Shown one piece after another: positions 42,679-51,955 of a stretch of DNA of 64,000 nt. Where the stretch lies: NCBI RefSeq assembly GCF_002933855.1, contig NZ_BFAQ01000034.1:62001-126000 (forward strand), read 5' to 3'. Numbering within the stretch: position 1 is the stretch's first letter; each line of letters begins with the position of its first letter. The position numbers were made by a program, and so were the translations under genes. The notes under the pieces were generated by a model. It saw only the letters and a program-made list of their open reading frames with translations. It had not been told where the DNA came from and ran no database searches. Source of the DNA: Vibrio penaeicida. GTDB taxonomy: Bacteria; Pseudomonadota; Gammaproteobacteria; Enterobacterales; Vibrionaceae.

Positions 42679-43827
42679 ATGATTTCAGATACTGGTCCGC
42701 TAAGAATTGGCATCGTTGCTGGTGAATTATCTGGTGATACGTTAGGTGCTGGTCTTATTGAAGCGATGAAAAGGCAATATCCTGATGCTGAATTTGTCGG
42801 TATTGGCGGACCCAAAATGAAGGCGTTGGGCTGCGAATCTCTGTTTGAAATGGAAGAATTAGCCGTGATGGGTCTTGTCGAAGTTTTGGGGCGCTTGCCT
42901 CGGCTTTTGAAAGTAAAAGCGGAACTAGTGAAGTACTTTACGCAAAACCCACCTGACGTATTTATTGGTATAGATGCGCCCGATTTTAACTTGAGATTAG
43001 AGTTAAGCCTTAAAAAGGCAGGTATTAAAACTGTTCATTACGTCAGTCCATCTGTGTGGGCTTGGCGTCCAAAGCGAATTTTTAAAATTGATGCTGCGAC
43101 GGATTTAGTTTTGGCTTTCCTGCCATTCGAGAAAGATTTTTACGACAAATACAACGTAGCCTGTGAGTTTGTCGGTCATACGCTCGCAGACGCGATCCCC
43201 CTTGAGCCCGATAAAAAAGAAGCAAGAGAGCATCTCAATCTTGAACAAGATAAAACTTGGTTAGCCGTACTGCCTGGTAGCCGAGGTGGGGAAGTTGGAT
43301 TGATTGCTAAGCCGTTTATCGAAACGTGTAAACGCCTTAATAAAAAACATCCGAATGTTGGTTTTGTTGTCGCCGCTGTAAATGAAAAGCGAAAAGAGCA
43401 ATTTGAACAGATTTGGAAAGACGTCGCTCCAGAACTCAACTTTGTTATTGTTCAAGATACAGCACGAAATGTTATTACATCTTCCGATGCGGTATTGCTC
43501 GCTTCTGGCACAGTAAGTTTGGAGTGCATGCTACTTAAACGCCCCATGGTTGTTGGCTACAAAGTAAATAGACTGACAGGTTGGATAGTACAGAAATTGG
43601 CGATTACAGAATTTGTTTCTCTACCCAATATAATGGCGGGTAAAGAATTGGTGAAAGAATTCATTCTTGATGAGTGCCACCCAGACTTTTTATATCCTGA
43701 AATTGAAAAAGCCTTGTTTAGTGACAACCAAGCTTTAATCAACGAATTTACTGAGATGCACCAGTGGATTAAAAAAGGCGCCGATCAACAAGCTGCAACT
43801 GCCGTTCTAAATTTAATTGGAAAATAA
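42679..43827 (+). CDS. lpxB: Lipid-A-disaccharide synthase LpxB
   Basis: This 382-residue GT-B glycosyltransferase joins UDP-diacyl-GlcN and lipid X. The N-terminal GIVAGELSGDTLGA and the YVSPSVWAWRPKRI segment are family marks. It follows lpxA after a 114-bp spacer with a terminator and precedes rnhB by 2 bp. Confidence 0.96.
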   Translation: MISDTGPLRIGIVAGELSGDTLGAGLIEAMKRQYPDAEFVGIGGPKMKALGCESLFEMEELAVMGLVEVLGRLPRLLKVKAELVKYFTQNPPDVFIGIDAPDFNLRLELSLKKAGIKTVHYVSPSVWAWRPKRIFKIDAATDLVLAFLPFEKDFYDKYNVACEFVGHTLADAIPLEPDKKEAREHLNLEQDKTWLAVLPGSRGGEVGLIAKPFIETCKRLNKKHPNVGFVVAAVNEKRKEQFEQIWKDVAPELNFVIVQDTARNVITSSDAVLLASGTVSLECMLLKRPMVVGYKVNRLTGWIVQKLAITEFVSLPNIMAGKELVKEFILDECHPDFLYPEIEKALFSDNQALINEFTEMHQWIKKGADQQAATAVLNLIGK

Positions 43828-43829
43828 TC

Positions 43830-44450
43830 ATGCCTAAGAAAGCAACACAAGACTTTCCTCCATTCGAATACCCTACGGTTCACCAGCTTTTTGCTGGTGT
43901 AGATGAAGTCGGTCGTGGTCCATTGGTTGGCGACGTAGTGACTGCTGCGGTCATTTTAGATCCAAACAATCCCATAGAAGGGTTGACCGATTCAAAAAAA
44001 TTGTCAGAGAAAAAACGCCAAGCACTTTTCCCTGAAATCAAAGAAAAAGCATTGGCTTGGGCAGTAGGTCGTTGTTCTCCGGAAGAAATAGACGAACTTA
44101 ATATTTTGCAAGCTACGATGGTAGCAATGCAACGAGCCATTGCTGGTCTGGATCCACAACCTGATTTTGCTCTTATCGATGGAAATCGTGTCCCTGAATT
44201 ACCTATGGCGGCCTTAGCTGTAGTAAAAGGGGATTTAAGAGTGGCGGAAATCAGTGCCGCATCCATTATCGCGAAAGTGGTACGAGACAGTGAAATGGAA
44301 GAGCTTGATAAAAAACATCCTGAATTTGGTTTTGCAAATCACAAAGGGTATCCGACGAAGGCGCACTTTGAAGCAATCGAAAAACACGGTGTTATAGCTG
44401 AGCACAGAAAGAGCTTTAAGCCTGTAAAACGCGCACTTGGGATCGAATAG
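43830..44450 (+). CDS. rnhB: Ribonuclease HII
   Basis: This 206-residue enzyme cuts RNA in RNA-DNA hybrids, including single ribonucleotides. The GVDEVGRGPLVGDV motif carries the first two acidic ligands; LIDGN and ISAASIIAKVVRD hold others. It lies between lpxB and dnaE, as in E. coli. RNase HI (rnhA) is also in this window. Confidence 0.96.
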   Translation: MPKKATQDFPPFEYPTVHQLFAGVDEVGRGPLVGDVVTAAVILDPNNPIEGLTDSKKLSEKKRQALFPEIKEKALAWAVGRCSPEEIDELNILQATMVAMQRAIAGLDPQPDFALIDGNRVPELPMAALAVVKGDLRVAEISAASIIAKVVRDSEMEELDKKHPEFGFANHKGYPTKAHFEAIEKHGVIAEHRKSFKPVKRALGIE

Positions 44451-44541
44451 CTTCTCTTGTTTTTGGATTCAAGTATCATGTACGTAAGTGGGTATAACCC
44501 ATACGAAATATCTAAGCAATCTGAGCATCAGGATCTGATTA

Positions 44542-47500
44542 ATGTCTGACCCGAAATTTGTACACCTACGTATTCACAGTGACTTCTCTATGGTCGATGG
44601 TCTTTCTAAAGTGCCGCCCATTGTCAAAAAAGTGGCTGAATACGGGATGCCAGCGATGGCGCTGACAGATTTTACAAACCTTTGTGGTTTAGTGAAATTT
44701 TATAATACGGCGCATGGTAATGGTATCAAGCCTATCATCGGGGCAGATTTCACAATGCAGTCGGATGAGTTTGGTGATGAACTCACAAAAATGACGGTAT
44801 TGGCAACAGATAACACGGGTTATAAAAATCTGACTTTGTTGATCTCAGATGCCTACCAACGTGGTCATGTACAGCACCAGCCGGTTATAGAAAAAGAATG
44901 GCTGGCGAAATACAGCGAAGGTCTTATCGTACTTTCAGGTGGGCGTGTTGGTGAAATTGGCCGTGCCTTACTTAAAGGCAACGCTGCTCTTGTATCTGAA
45001 TGTGTTGAATTTTACCAAACTCACTTTCCGGATCGCTTCTATTTAGAACTTACCCGCACAGGTCGACCTGACGAAGAAAGCTACCTGCATTTTGCTTTAG
45101 AACTTGCAGAGCAAGCTGAACTGCCCGTTGTCGCGACTAATGAAGTGGTATTCATTACTGAAGATCAGTTTGATGCACATGAGATTCGCGTTGCCATTCA
45201 CGATGGTTTCACGCTTGAGGATCCCCGTAGACCGAAAAACTACAGCCCACAACAGTATCTTCGTAGCGAAGAGGAAATGTGTGAGCTGTTTTCAGACATA
45301 CCCGAAGCGTTAGAAAACAGCGTAGAAATTGCCAAACGTTGTAACGTGACCGTGCGTTTAGGTGAATATTTCCTGCCAAACTTTCCTACTGAAGGTATGG
45401 CGATTGAAGACTTTTTGGTAAAGAAATCGCAGGAAGGTCTAGAGCGTCGACTGGCTTTTCTCTTTCCCGATGAAGATGAACGTCTGAAACGCCGCCCAGA
45501 ATACGATGAACGTTTGGAGATTGAGCTCGACGTTGTCAACAAAATGGGCTTCCCTGGTTACTTCCTTATCGTTATGGAGTTCATCCAGTGGTCGAAAGAC
45601 AATGATGTACCCGTTGGACCTGGACGAGGCTCTGGTGCAGGGTCACTCGTGGCCTATGCGTTAGATATTACCGATCTTGATCCATTGGAATACGATCTTC
45701 TGTTCGAACGTTTCCTCAACCCAGAACGTGTATCCATGCCCGATTTCGATATCGATTTCTGTATGGATAAGCGTGATCAAGTCATCGACCACGTTGCAGA
45801 AATGTACGGTCGTGACGCGGTATCACAGATCATCACGTTCGGTACCATGGCTGCAAAAGCGGTTATTCGAGATGTGGGGCGTGTACTGGGTCACCCATAT
45901 GGGTTTGTTGACCGTATATCAAAACTTGTTCCACCTGACCCTGGGATGACGCTAGAGAAAGCGTTTGTTGCAGAGCCACAACTTCCCGAGATTTATGAAG
46001 CCGATGAGGAAGTAAAAGAACTCATCGACATGTGCCGTATTTTAGAAGGTTGTACTCGAAATGCAGGTAAGCATGCTGGTGGTGTTGTTATTTCTCCGAC
46101 GACCATTACCGACTTTGCTCCTATCTACTGCGACGCAGAGGGCAACTTCCCCGTAACTCAATTTGATAAGAATGACGTAGAAACAGCGGGTCTAGTTAAA
46201 TTTGACTTCTTGGGGCTACGAACGCTGACCATCATTGATTGGGCACTTGGCCTAATTAACCCTAGATTGGAGCGTGAAGGCAAAGAAAAAGTCCGTATAG
46301 AATCTATTCCGCTTGATGATCAACCGTCATTTAAATTGCTACAAAACTCCGAGACTACAGCGGTTTTCCAGCTTGAATCTCGCGGTATGAAAGATCTGAT
46401 TAAAAGGCTTCAACCAGACTGCTTTGAAGACATTATCGCATTGGTAGCCCTGTTCCGACCGGGACCGCTTCAATCGGGCATGGTAGATAACTTCATCGAC
46501 CGTAAACACGGACGTGAAGCCATCTCTTATCCAGATGAAACATGGCAGCACGAAACGCTGAAAGAGACACTGGAACCGACTTACGGCATCATCCTGTATC
46601 AAGAGCAGGTAATGCAGATTGCCCAGATCTTAGCGGGTTATACGCTAGGCGGAGCCGACATGCTTCGTCGAGCGATGGGCAAGAAAAAACCAGAAGAAAT
46701 GGCCAAACAACGTGCCATTTTCGAAGAAGGCGCCATAAAGAATGGGGTCGATGGCGAACTCGCCATGAAGATCTTCGACTTGGTAGAGAAATTTGCAGGT
46801 TACGGTTTTAACAAATCTCACTCTGCTGCATACGCATTGGTTTCTTACCAGACGCTTTGGCTGAAAAAGCATTATCCAGCGGAATTCATGGCGGCAGTAA
46901 TGACTGCTGATATGGATAACACTGAAAAAGTCGTCGGCTTGGTAGACGAATGCATAAGAATGAAGCTGACTCTATTACCACCAGACATCAATGCGGGTTT
47001 ATATCGGTTTAATGTCGATGAAACCGGTGCCATCGTTTATGGTATTGGAGCCATTAAAGGTGTTGGTGAAGGACCAATCGATAACATTATTGAAGCACGT
47101 GAAAAGGGGGGGTATTTTAAAGACCTTTTCGATTTTTGTGCTCGTATCGACCTTAAAAAAGTGAATAAACGCGTTATCGAAAAACTGATTTATGCTGGTG
47201 CGTTGGATAGACTCGGCCCACACAGAGCAGCCATGATGGCATCGCTCAATGACGCAGTGAAAGCAGCAAGCCAGCATCACCAAGCTGAATCGTTTGGTCA
47301 GGTTGATATGTTTGGTGTCCTAACGGATGCACCGGAAGATGTTGAAACAAAATATACCCAAGTCCCCCCATGGCCAGAAAAAGTTTGGCTAGAAGGGGAG
47401 CGAGAAACCTTGGGTCTGTATTTGACCGGACACCCAATTAATGCCTATCTAAAGGAACTCGGTAAGTACACCAGTTGTCGACTTAAAGATGCACAACCGA

Positions 47501-48021
47501 CTCGCCGTGACCAATCTTTAACCATTTCAGGGCTAGTGATTGCCGCTCGTGTCATGACAACCAAACGCGGTACGCGCATCGGGCTTATGACACTGGATGA
47601 TCGTTCTGGGCGTATGGAAGTGATGTTGTTCTCAGATGCGCTCGAAAGATATGCAGAACTGCTTGAAAAAGATAAAATTTTGGTCGTTTCCGGACAGGTC
47701 AGCTTTGATGACTTTAACGGTGGGCTTAAAATGTCCGCGCGCGAGGTTATGGATCTCGGAAATGCGCGTGAAAAATACGCTCGTGGTTTGTCCGTTTCTA
47801 TACAAGAACAACAAATTGATGAACATTTCTTTGAACGCTTCAATCAAATATTGGAGCCGCACCGAGCGGGAACAGTGCCAGTTAATGTATATTATCAGCG
47901 CAGCGATGCGCGAGCACGTCTAGCACTGGGCGTGGAATGGCGAGTAACGCCAGCAGATACATTACTAGACGATTTAAAGGAGCTGCTTGGTCAAAGCCAG
48001 GTAGAACTCGAATTTAACTAA
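44542..48021 (+). CDS. dnaE: DNA polymerase III subunit alpha
   Basis: This 1159-residue protein is the replicative polymerase subunit, one residue shorter than E. coli DnaE. It has an N-terminal PHP domain (HLRIHSDFSMVDGL), the palm with PDFDIDFCMDKR holding two catalytic aspartates, the finger and tandem helix-hairpin-helix regions, and an OB domain near the C-terminus (SLTISGLVIAARVMTTKRG). The DnaQ proofreading subunit that binds the PHP domain is also in this window. Confidence 0.98.
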   Translation: MSDPKFVHLRIHSDFSMVDGLSKVPPIVKKVAEYGMPAMALTDFTNLCGLVKFYNTAHGNGIKPIIGADFTMQSDEFGDELTKMTVLATDNTGYKNLTLLISDAYQRGHVQHQPVIEKEWLAKYSEGLIVLSGGRVGEIGRALLKGNAALVSECVEFYQTHFPDRFYLELTRTGRPDEESYLHFALELAEQAELPVVATNEVVFITEDQFDAHEIRVAIHDGFTLEDPRRPKNYSPQQYLRSEEEMCELFSDIPEALENSVEIAKRCNVTVRLGEYFLPNFPTEGMAIEDFLVKKSQEGLERRLAFLFPDEDERLKRRPEYDERLEIELDVVNKMGFPGYFLIVMEFIQWSKDNDVPVGPGRGSGAGSLVAYALDITDLDPLEYDLLFERFLNPERVSMPDFDIDFCMDKRDQVIDHVAEMYGRDAVSQIITFGTMAAKAVIRDVGRVLGHPYGFVDRISKLVPPDPGMTLEKAFVAEPQLPEIYEADEEVKELIDMCRILEGCTRNAGKHAGGVVISPTTITDFAPIYCDAEGNFPVTQFDKNDVETAGLVKFDFLGLRTLTIIDWALGLINPRLEREGKEKVRIESIPLDDQPSFKLLQNSETTAVFQLESRGMKDLIKRLQPDCFEDIIALVALFRPGPLQSGMVDNFIDRKHGREAISYPDETWQHETLKETLEPTYGIILYQEQVMQIAQILAGYTLGGADMLRRAMGKKKPEEMAKQRAIFEEGAIKNGVDGELAMKIFDLVEKFAGYGFNKSHSAAYALVSYQTLWLKKHYPAEFMAAVMTADMDNTEKVVGLVDECIRMKLTLLPPDINAGLYRFNVDETGAIVYGIGAIKGVGEGPIDNIIEAREKGGYFKDLFDFCARIDLKKVNKRVIEKLIYAGALDRLGPHRAAMMASLNDAVKAASQHHQAESFGQVDMFGVLTDAPEDVETKYTQVPPWPEKVWLEGERETLGLYLTGHPINAYLKELGKYTSCRLKDAQPTRRDQSLTISGLVIAARVMTTKRGTRIGLMTLDDRSGRMEVMLFSDALERYAELLEKDKILVVSGQVSFDDFNGGLKMSAREVMDLGNAREKYARGLSVSIQEQQIDEHFFERFNQILEPHRAGTVPVNVYYQRSDARARLALGVEWRVTPADTLLDDLKELLGQSQVELEFN

Positions 48022-48065
48022 TTCAGCTGCGAAATGGTACGCAGTTGACCAATAAGGATTCATAG

Positions 48066-49025
48066 ATGAGCCTAAACTTTCTTGAATTTGAAAAGCCTAT
48101 CGCTGAACTGGAAGCAAAAATTGAAGCATTGCGTGACGTATCTCGTCATGGCGGGGATGCTTCAGTTGATCTAGATAAAGAAATCAAACAACTTGAAGAC
48201 AAAAGTTTAGAACTGAAAAAGAAAATCTTCAGCGATCTAGGAGCATGGCAGGTAGCTCAGCTAGCTCGTCACCCTCAGCGCCCTTATACGCTGGATTACG
48301 TGGAAAACGTATTTACAGAGTTTGATGAGCTTGCTGGTGACCGCGCTTATGCAGATGACAAAGCCATCGTTGGTGGTATTGCTCGTTTAGAAGGGCGTCC
48401 AGTGATGATCATTGGTCATCAAAAAGGTCGTGAAACAAAAGAAAAAGTGATCCGTAACTTTGGTATGCCAAAGCCAGAAGGTTACCGTAAGGCACTTCGC
48501 CTTATGGAAACGGCAGAGCGCTTCAAAATGCCAATCATCACGTTTATCGACACCGCTGGTGCATACCCAGGAGTCGGTGCCGAAGAGCGTGGGCAATCGG
48601 AAGCTATCGCCAAAAACCTAAAAGTGATGTCTGGTCTTAAAGTGCCCGTCATTTGTAACGTTGTTGGCGAAGGCGGTTCTGGCGGTGCATTGGCTATTGG
48701 TGTCGGTGACTACGTGAACATGCTTCAATACTCAACATACGCTGTTATTTCGCCGGAAGGTTGTGCTTCTATTTTATGGCGTGATTCGGATAAAGCGCCT
48801 CAGGCAGCTGAAGCAATGGGTCTTGTTGCACCTCGCCTAAAAGAATTGAAGTTGATCGATGAGATCATCGAAGAACCTTTAGGTGGTGCGCACCGTGACA
48901 AACTAAAAATGGCAGAAAACATGAAGGCGATGCTTGTTAAGCAACTTGACGAGCTTGACCACCTTGATGAAGAAACGCTACTTGAGCGTCGTTACCAACG
49001 CTTAATGAGCTATGGTTACTGCTAA
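48066..49025 (+). CDS. accA: Acetyl-CoA carboxylase carboxyltransferase subunit alpha
   Basis: This 319-residue protein makes malonyl-CoA with AccD. It has the crotonase-like core with FIDTAGAYPGVGAEERGQ and GEGGSGGALAIGVGD. It follows dnaE after 44 bp. A 15-bp stretch ending in the stop codon is duplicated just downstream. Confidence 0.97.
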   Translation: MSLNFLEFEKPIAELEAKIEALRDVSRHGGDASVDLDKEIKQLEDKSLELKKKIFSDLGAWQVAQLARHPQRPYTLDYVENVFTEFDELAGDRAYADDKAIVGGIARLEGRPVMIIGHQKGRETKEKVIRNFGMPKPEGYRKALRLMETAERFKMPIITFIDTAGAYPGVGAEERGQSEAIAKNLKVMSGLKVPVICNVVGEGGSGGALAIGVGDYVNMLQYSTYAVISPEGCASILWRDSDKAPQAAEAMGLVAPRLKELKLIDEIIEEPLGGAHRDKLKMAENMKAMLVKQLDELDHLDEETLLERRYQRLMSYGYC

Positions 49026-49044
49026 GAACTACGGTTACTGCTAA
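49011..49044 (+). repeat. Short duplication over the accA stop codon
   Basis: TATGGTTACTGCTAA (49011-49025) recurs at 49030-49044 with one change, at a 19-bp period. The second copy is in another frame, so it does not extend AccA. Confidence 0.8.
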
Positions 49045-49066
49045 TTAGCAGATTAAGGTAGAATAA

Positions 49067-49092
49067 AGCGAGCATCAGGCTCGCTTTTTTAT
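49067..49092 (+). terminator. Terminator after accA
   Basis: The stem AAGCGAGC/GCTCGCTT with a 4-nt loop is followed by a U-rich run, just before tilS. Confidence 0.85.
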
Positions 49093-49102
49093 TGGGACAA
49101 AC

Positions 49103-50440
49103 GTGTTACAAAACGAATTCAACCAGCAAGTACTGAAACATACTTCACCTGAGACGACGATTGTCCTAGCCTTAAGCGGTGGGATGGACTCGCGTGTACT
49201 GCTGCATCTACTTAGCCATATGGCAGAGTCTCATCAAATCAAAACCAAAGCTGTTCATGTTCATCATGGATTGAGCAGTAATGCTGATGATTGGCAAAAA
49301 AATTGTCAGGCTTGGTGTGAAAAAGCCAACGTTCCGTTTTTTGCTGAAAGAGTTGTGTTAGATATTGAATCGGGTAGGAGTGTCGAGGAGCTGGCCCGTG
49401 AAGCAAGGTATGATGTTCTTCGTCAATACGTCGGTCATAAAGACGTTTTGTTGACGGGGCAGCATATAAGCGATCAAACGGAAACGTTTCTACTGGCGTT
49501 AAAACGGGGAAGTGGTCCTAAGGGATTATCAGGTATGCCGCGTATTGCTTCATTTGGAAAAGGTGAGATTTTACGTCCTCTCCTCAGTGTTTCTCGACAA
49601 GATATTGAACAGTACGCGCTCCATCACAAGCTGAATTGGAATCATGATGAAAGCAATGATGACACTCAGTTTGATCGCAACTTTTTACGTCATCAAGTTG
49701 TCCCTGAACTCGCTAAACGTTGGTCTGGTTTTGAAAAATCTGTTCAACGAAGTGCTCAATTGTGTGCTGAACAACAGAGCCTCCTTGAAGAGCTCTTGAG
49801 TCAAAACTTATCTGGTGCTCTGTTTTATGACGGTAGCTTAAGCATTTCTAAACTTTCAGAACAAAGTGAATTAGCCAGAGCGCAGTTGATCCGGATGTGG
49901 CTTGAGTATTCCGGTGCCAAAATGCCTTCAAGAAAGCAATTGCAGGTGATTTGGCAAAATGTGGCGTGTAGCCAAAAAGATGCTAACCCAAGTTTGTCTT
50001 TACCATCTGGGGAAATACGCCGATATGACCATCGCCTTTATCTAGTGTCTCCCGAGCACGATCTCTCTGATTGGTGTGAAGAACTAAGCGTTGGGAAGAC
50101 GTTGCTTCTACCCTATGCCCTTGGTGAATTAACATTGGGGACGAGCGGTCTGAATACATCACTGAGCAAGTCAGTTTCAGTAAATTCGTTATCACTGCGC
50201 CTTCCTCTTCCATCAGAAAAAGTGACGGTACACTTCTGTCCTCAAGGGCTCAGCGCTAAACCTGTGGGTCGAAATGGCAGCCGAAAACTAAAAAAGCTCT
50301 TTCAGGAGTATGGCGTGCCGAGTTGGAAGCGCAGGCAAATACCTATTGTAATGTACGATGATAAAGTGGCTGCAGTTGCCAATCTATTTGTTACTCAAGG
50401 CTTTAATGCTTCGGATTGTGAACTTGTTTGGATCAGTTGA
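49103..50440 (+). CDS. tilS: tRNA(Ile)-lysidine synthase TilS
   Basis: This 445-residue ATP-dependent enzyme modifies C34 of the AUA-reading tRNA-Ile to lysidine. The PP-loop motif ALSGGMDS lies at 23-30, followed by the VHVHHGLSSNADDW segment, and C-terminal TilS domains follow. It starts with GTG at 49103 (MLQNEFNQQ), immediately after the accA terminator. Confidence 0.95.
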   Translation: MLQNEFNQQVLKHTSPETTIVLALSGGMDSRVLLHLLSHMAESHQIKTKAVHVHHGLSSNADDWQKNCQAWCEKANVPFFAERVVLDIESGRSVEELAREARYDVLRQYVGHKDVLLTGQHISDQTETFLLALKRGSGPKGLSGMPRIASFGKGEILRPLLSVSRQDIEQYALHHKLNWNHDESNDDTQFDRNFLRHQVVPELAKRWSGFEKSVQRSAQLCAEQQSLLEELLSQNLSGALFYDGSLSISKLSEQSELARAQLIRMWLEYSGAKMPSRKQLQVIWQNVACSQKDANPSLSLPSGEIRRYDHRLYLVSPEHDLSDWCEELSVGKTLLLPYALGELTLGTSGLNTSLSKSVSVNSLSLRLPLPSEKVTVHFCPQGLSAKPVGRNGSRKLKKLFQEYGVPSWKRRQIPIVMYDDKVAAVANLFVTQGFNASDCELVWIS

Positions 50441-50498
50441 TCTAAAAATGTGCCACAATTAACGGAAACTATAACCCTAATAAATACATGGTGAAGCA

Positions 50499-50813
50499 AT
50501 GAGAAAAGTAACAATAGGATGTGCAATGGCATTCGCAATGGTGTTTAGTGGTGCCAGTGCCGCAGGAGATGCGAATGCTGGGAAAGCTAAAGCGGCGGTG
50601 TGTGCTGCTTGTCATGGTGCGGATGGTATTGCAGCAATTGATGGTTATCCGAATTTGAAAGGTCAGAACGAGAAATATTTAGTCAGTTCTCTGAAAGCGT
50701 ATAAAGCAAATCAACGCACTGGCGGCTTGGCGGCGGTAATGTCGGCGCAAGCCATGGGACTAAGTGATCAGGATATTGATAACTTAGCTGCTTACTTTTC
50801 GAGCCTGAAATGA
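50499..50813 (+). CDS. Small periplasmic cytochrome c
   Basis: This 104-residue class I c-type cytochrome has a signal peptide ending near ASA (about residue 21) and one haem-binding motif CAACH (35-39). The likely axial methionine is in AVMSAQAMGLSD. It resembles c-553/c5-like electron carriers of Vibrio. It is a single-gene unit with a terminator downstream; its partner oxidase is not in the window. Confidence 0.92.
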   Translation: MRKVTIGCAMAFAMVFSGASAAGDANAGKAKAAVCAACHGADGIAAIDGYPNLKGQNEKYLVSSLKAYKANQRTGGLAAVMSAQAMGLSDQDIDNLAAYFSSLK

Positions 50814-50839
50814 AATCCGAACACAATAGTGTGATCTTA

Positions 50840-50878
50840 TGCCCAGTACTGACTTCAATACTGGGCATTTTATTTTTA
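50840..50878 (+). terminator. Terminator after the cytochrome c gene
   Basis: The stem TGCCCAGTA/TACTGGGCA with a loop of about 9 nt is followed by TTTTATTTTTATT. Confidence 0.85.
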
Positions 50879-50910
50879 TTAATAAAAGACAAGGTATAAA
50901 TAACTTAAGG

Positions 50911-50977
50911 CAATAGAAAGGAACTATATTCTTTCATTCTATTGTAAGGAGCTCATTTCGAACTAAACTGAAATGAG
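50911..50977 (+). repeat. Two adjacent hairpins with like loops upstream of a membrane-protein gene
   Basis: Hairpin 1 is CAATAGAA (50911-50918)/TTCTATTG (50937-50944). Hairpin 2 is CTCATTTC (50952-50959)/GAAATGAG (50970-50977). Both have GAACTA near the start of the loop. They lie 70-135 bp upstream of the start at 51047 and could be a leader structure or an operator pair. Confidence 0.5.
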
Positions 50978-51046
50978 ATGGTATCAAACTATACGGACAT
51001 GAAGGTTACTATCGAAATACAATAACGGACAACAAGGAGTGTTGCC

Positions 51047-51421
51047 ATGAATGTGAATTCGTCAGGACAAAAGCGCATTTCGACAGAACGCATTATAGCG
51101 CTGATTCTTATTGGCTATTTAGCTTTTCATTCACCTATCCTAACTCAAGCTCTTTCCCAAACTGTACTCAAGCTTATTCCAGCGACCATAATGGCACTAA
51201 CCTATATTAGTGGGCTACTTGCCGTTGTCGGGTTATGGCGTCAAAGAACTTGGGGTTACCTACCTGTTCTCTTTTTTATTCCCTCGTTAACACTGTTTTC
51301 TGGCGTACTGTCGTTTGATGGTAGTGGGTTGTTATTCCAAGATTTTGTTCTCATGCTAGTAAACATAGGTGTATTCTTATTTGCTGCTTGGGGATTAATG
51401 CAGAAAATGGACGCAGCTTAG
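51047..51421 (+). CDS. Unrecognised small membrane protein
   Basis: This 124-residue protein has three or four hydrophobic helices (about 17-33, 46-65, 70-87 and 98-117) and a short basic N-terminus, so it should be in the inner membrane. I do not recognise a family. The start has a clear AAGGAG site. It stands alone between the cytochrome c and glnB genes, preceded by paired hairpins. Confidence 0.7.
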   Translation: MNVNSSGQKRISTERIIALILIGYLAFHSPILTQALSQTVLKLIPATIMALTYISGLLAVVGLWRQRTWGYLPVLFFIPSLTLFSGVLSFDGSGLLFQDFVLMLVNIGVFLFAAWGLMQKMDAA

Positions 51422-51479
51422 ATATTTGCTAACTGCCAAATTTTGGTGGCATACAGCTAAGCGTGGGTGGCAGAACATA

Positions 51480-51505
51480 GCATCTTGAAATCACTTGGGT
51501 ATAAT
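51480..51505 (+). repeat. Half copy of the palindromic intergenic repeat
   Basis: The sequence from GCATCTTGAAATCACTTGGG through TATAAT matches the right arm of the full palindrome at 20379-20403, but no matching left arm is present. Its end forms a perfect TATAAT 32 bp upstream of glnB. Confidence 0.6.
51500..51505 (+). promoter_or_regulatory. Candidate glnB -10 element
   Basis: A perfect TATAAT lies 32 bp before the glnB start and at the end of the repeat half copy. No good -35 lies at 16-18 bp, so an activator may be needed or another promoter may be used. Confidence 0.4.
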
Positions 51506-51536
51506 GATCGGTAAACGAATACGTGAAGGGAAGACA

Positions 51537-51875
51537 ATGAAAAAAATAGAAGCAATCATTAAGCCATTCAAGTTGGATGACGTTCGTGAAGCTCTGGCTG
51601 AAGTCGGTATCACAGGTATGACTGTATCTGAAGTAAAAGGATTTGGTCGTCAAAAAGGTCACACTGAACTATACCGTGGCGCTGAGTATATGGTTGATTT
51701 TCTGCCTAAAGTAAAGCTAGAAATAGTTGTCTCAGAAGATGTTGCTGATCAGTGTGTTGATACCATTATCGAAACGGCGCAGACGGGTAAAATTGGTGAC
51801 GGTAAAATTTTCATCACGGATATTGAGCGTATTGTACGTATTCGTACTGGTGAAGAAGACGAAGACGCTATCTAA
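51537..51875 (+). CDS. glnB: Nitrogen regulatory protein P-II
   Basis: This 112-residue PII signal protein has the uridylylation site Tyr51 in GHTELYRGAEY, in the T-loop, and the conserved B-loop TGKIGDGKIF. GlnD (in this window) modifies this tyrosine according to glutamine level; PII then controls NtrB and the glutamine synthetase adenylyltransferase. I choose the ATG at 51537 with AAGGGA upstream over an in-frame ATG at 51495. Confidence 0.97.
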   Translation: MKKIEAIIKPFKLDDVREALAEVGITGMTVSEVKGFGRQKGHTELYRGAEYMVDFLPKVKLEIVVSEDVADQCVDTIIETAQTGKIGDGKIFITDIERIVRIRTGEEDEDAI

Positions 51876-51891
51876 ACCAAAATCAGTATTA

Positions 51892-51920
51892 AAGAAATGG
51901 AGCTTCGGCTCCATTTTTGT
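51892..51920 (+). terminator. Terminator after glnB
   Basis: The stem AATGGAGC/GCTCCATT closes on a stable UUCG loop and is followed by a U-tract. Confidence 0.9.
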
Positions 51921-51955
51921 TTGAAGTATAGTCGCGGTAGGTTTTAGGAGAAAAC

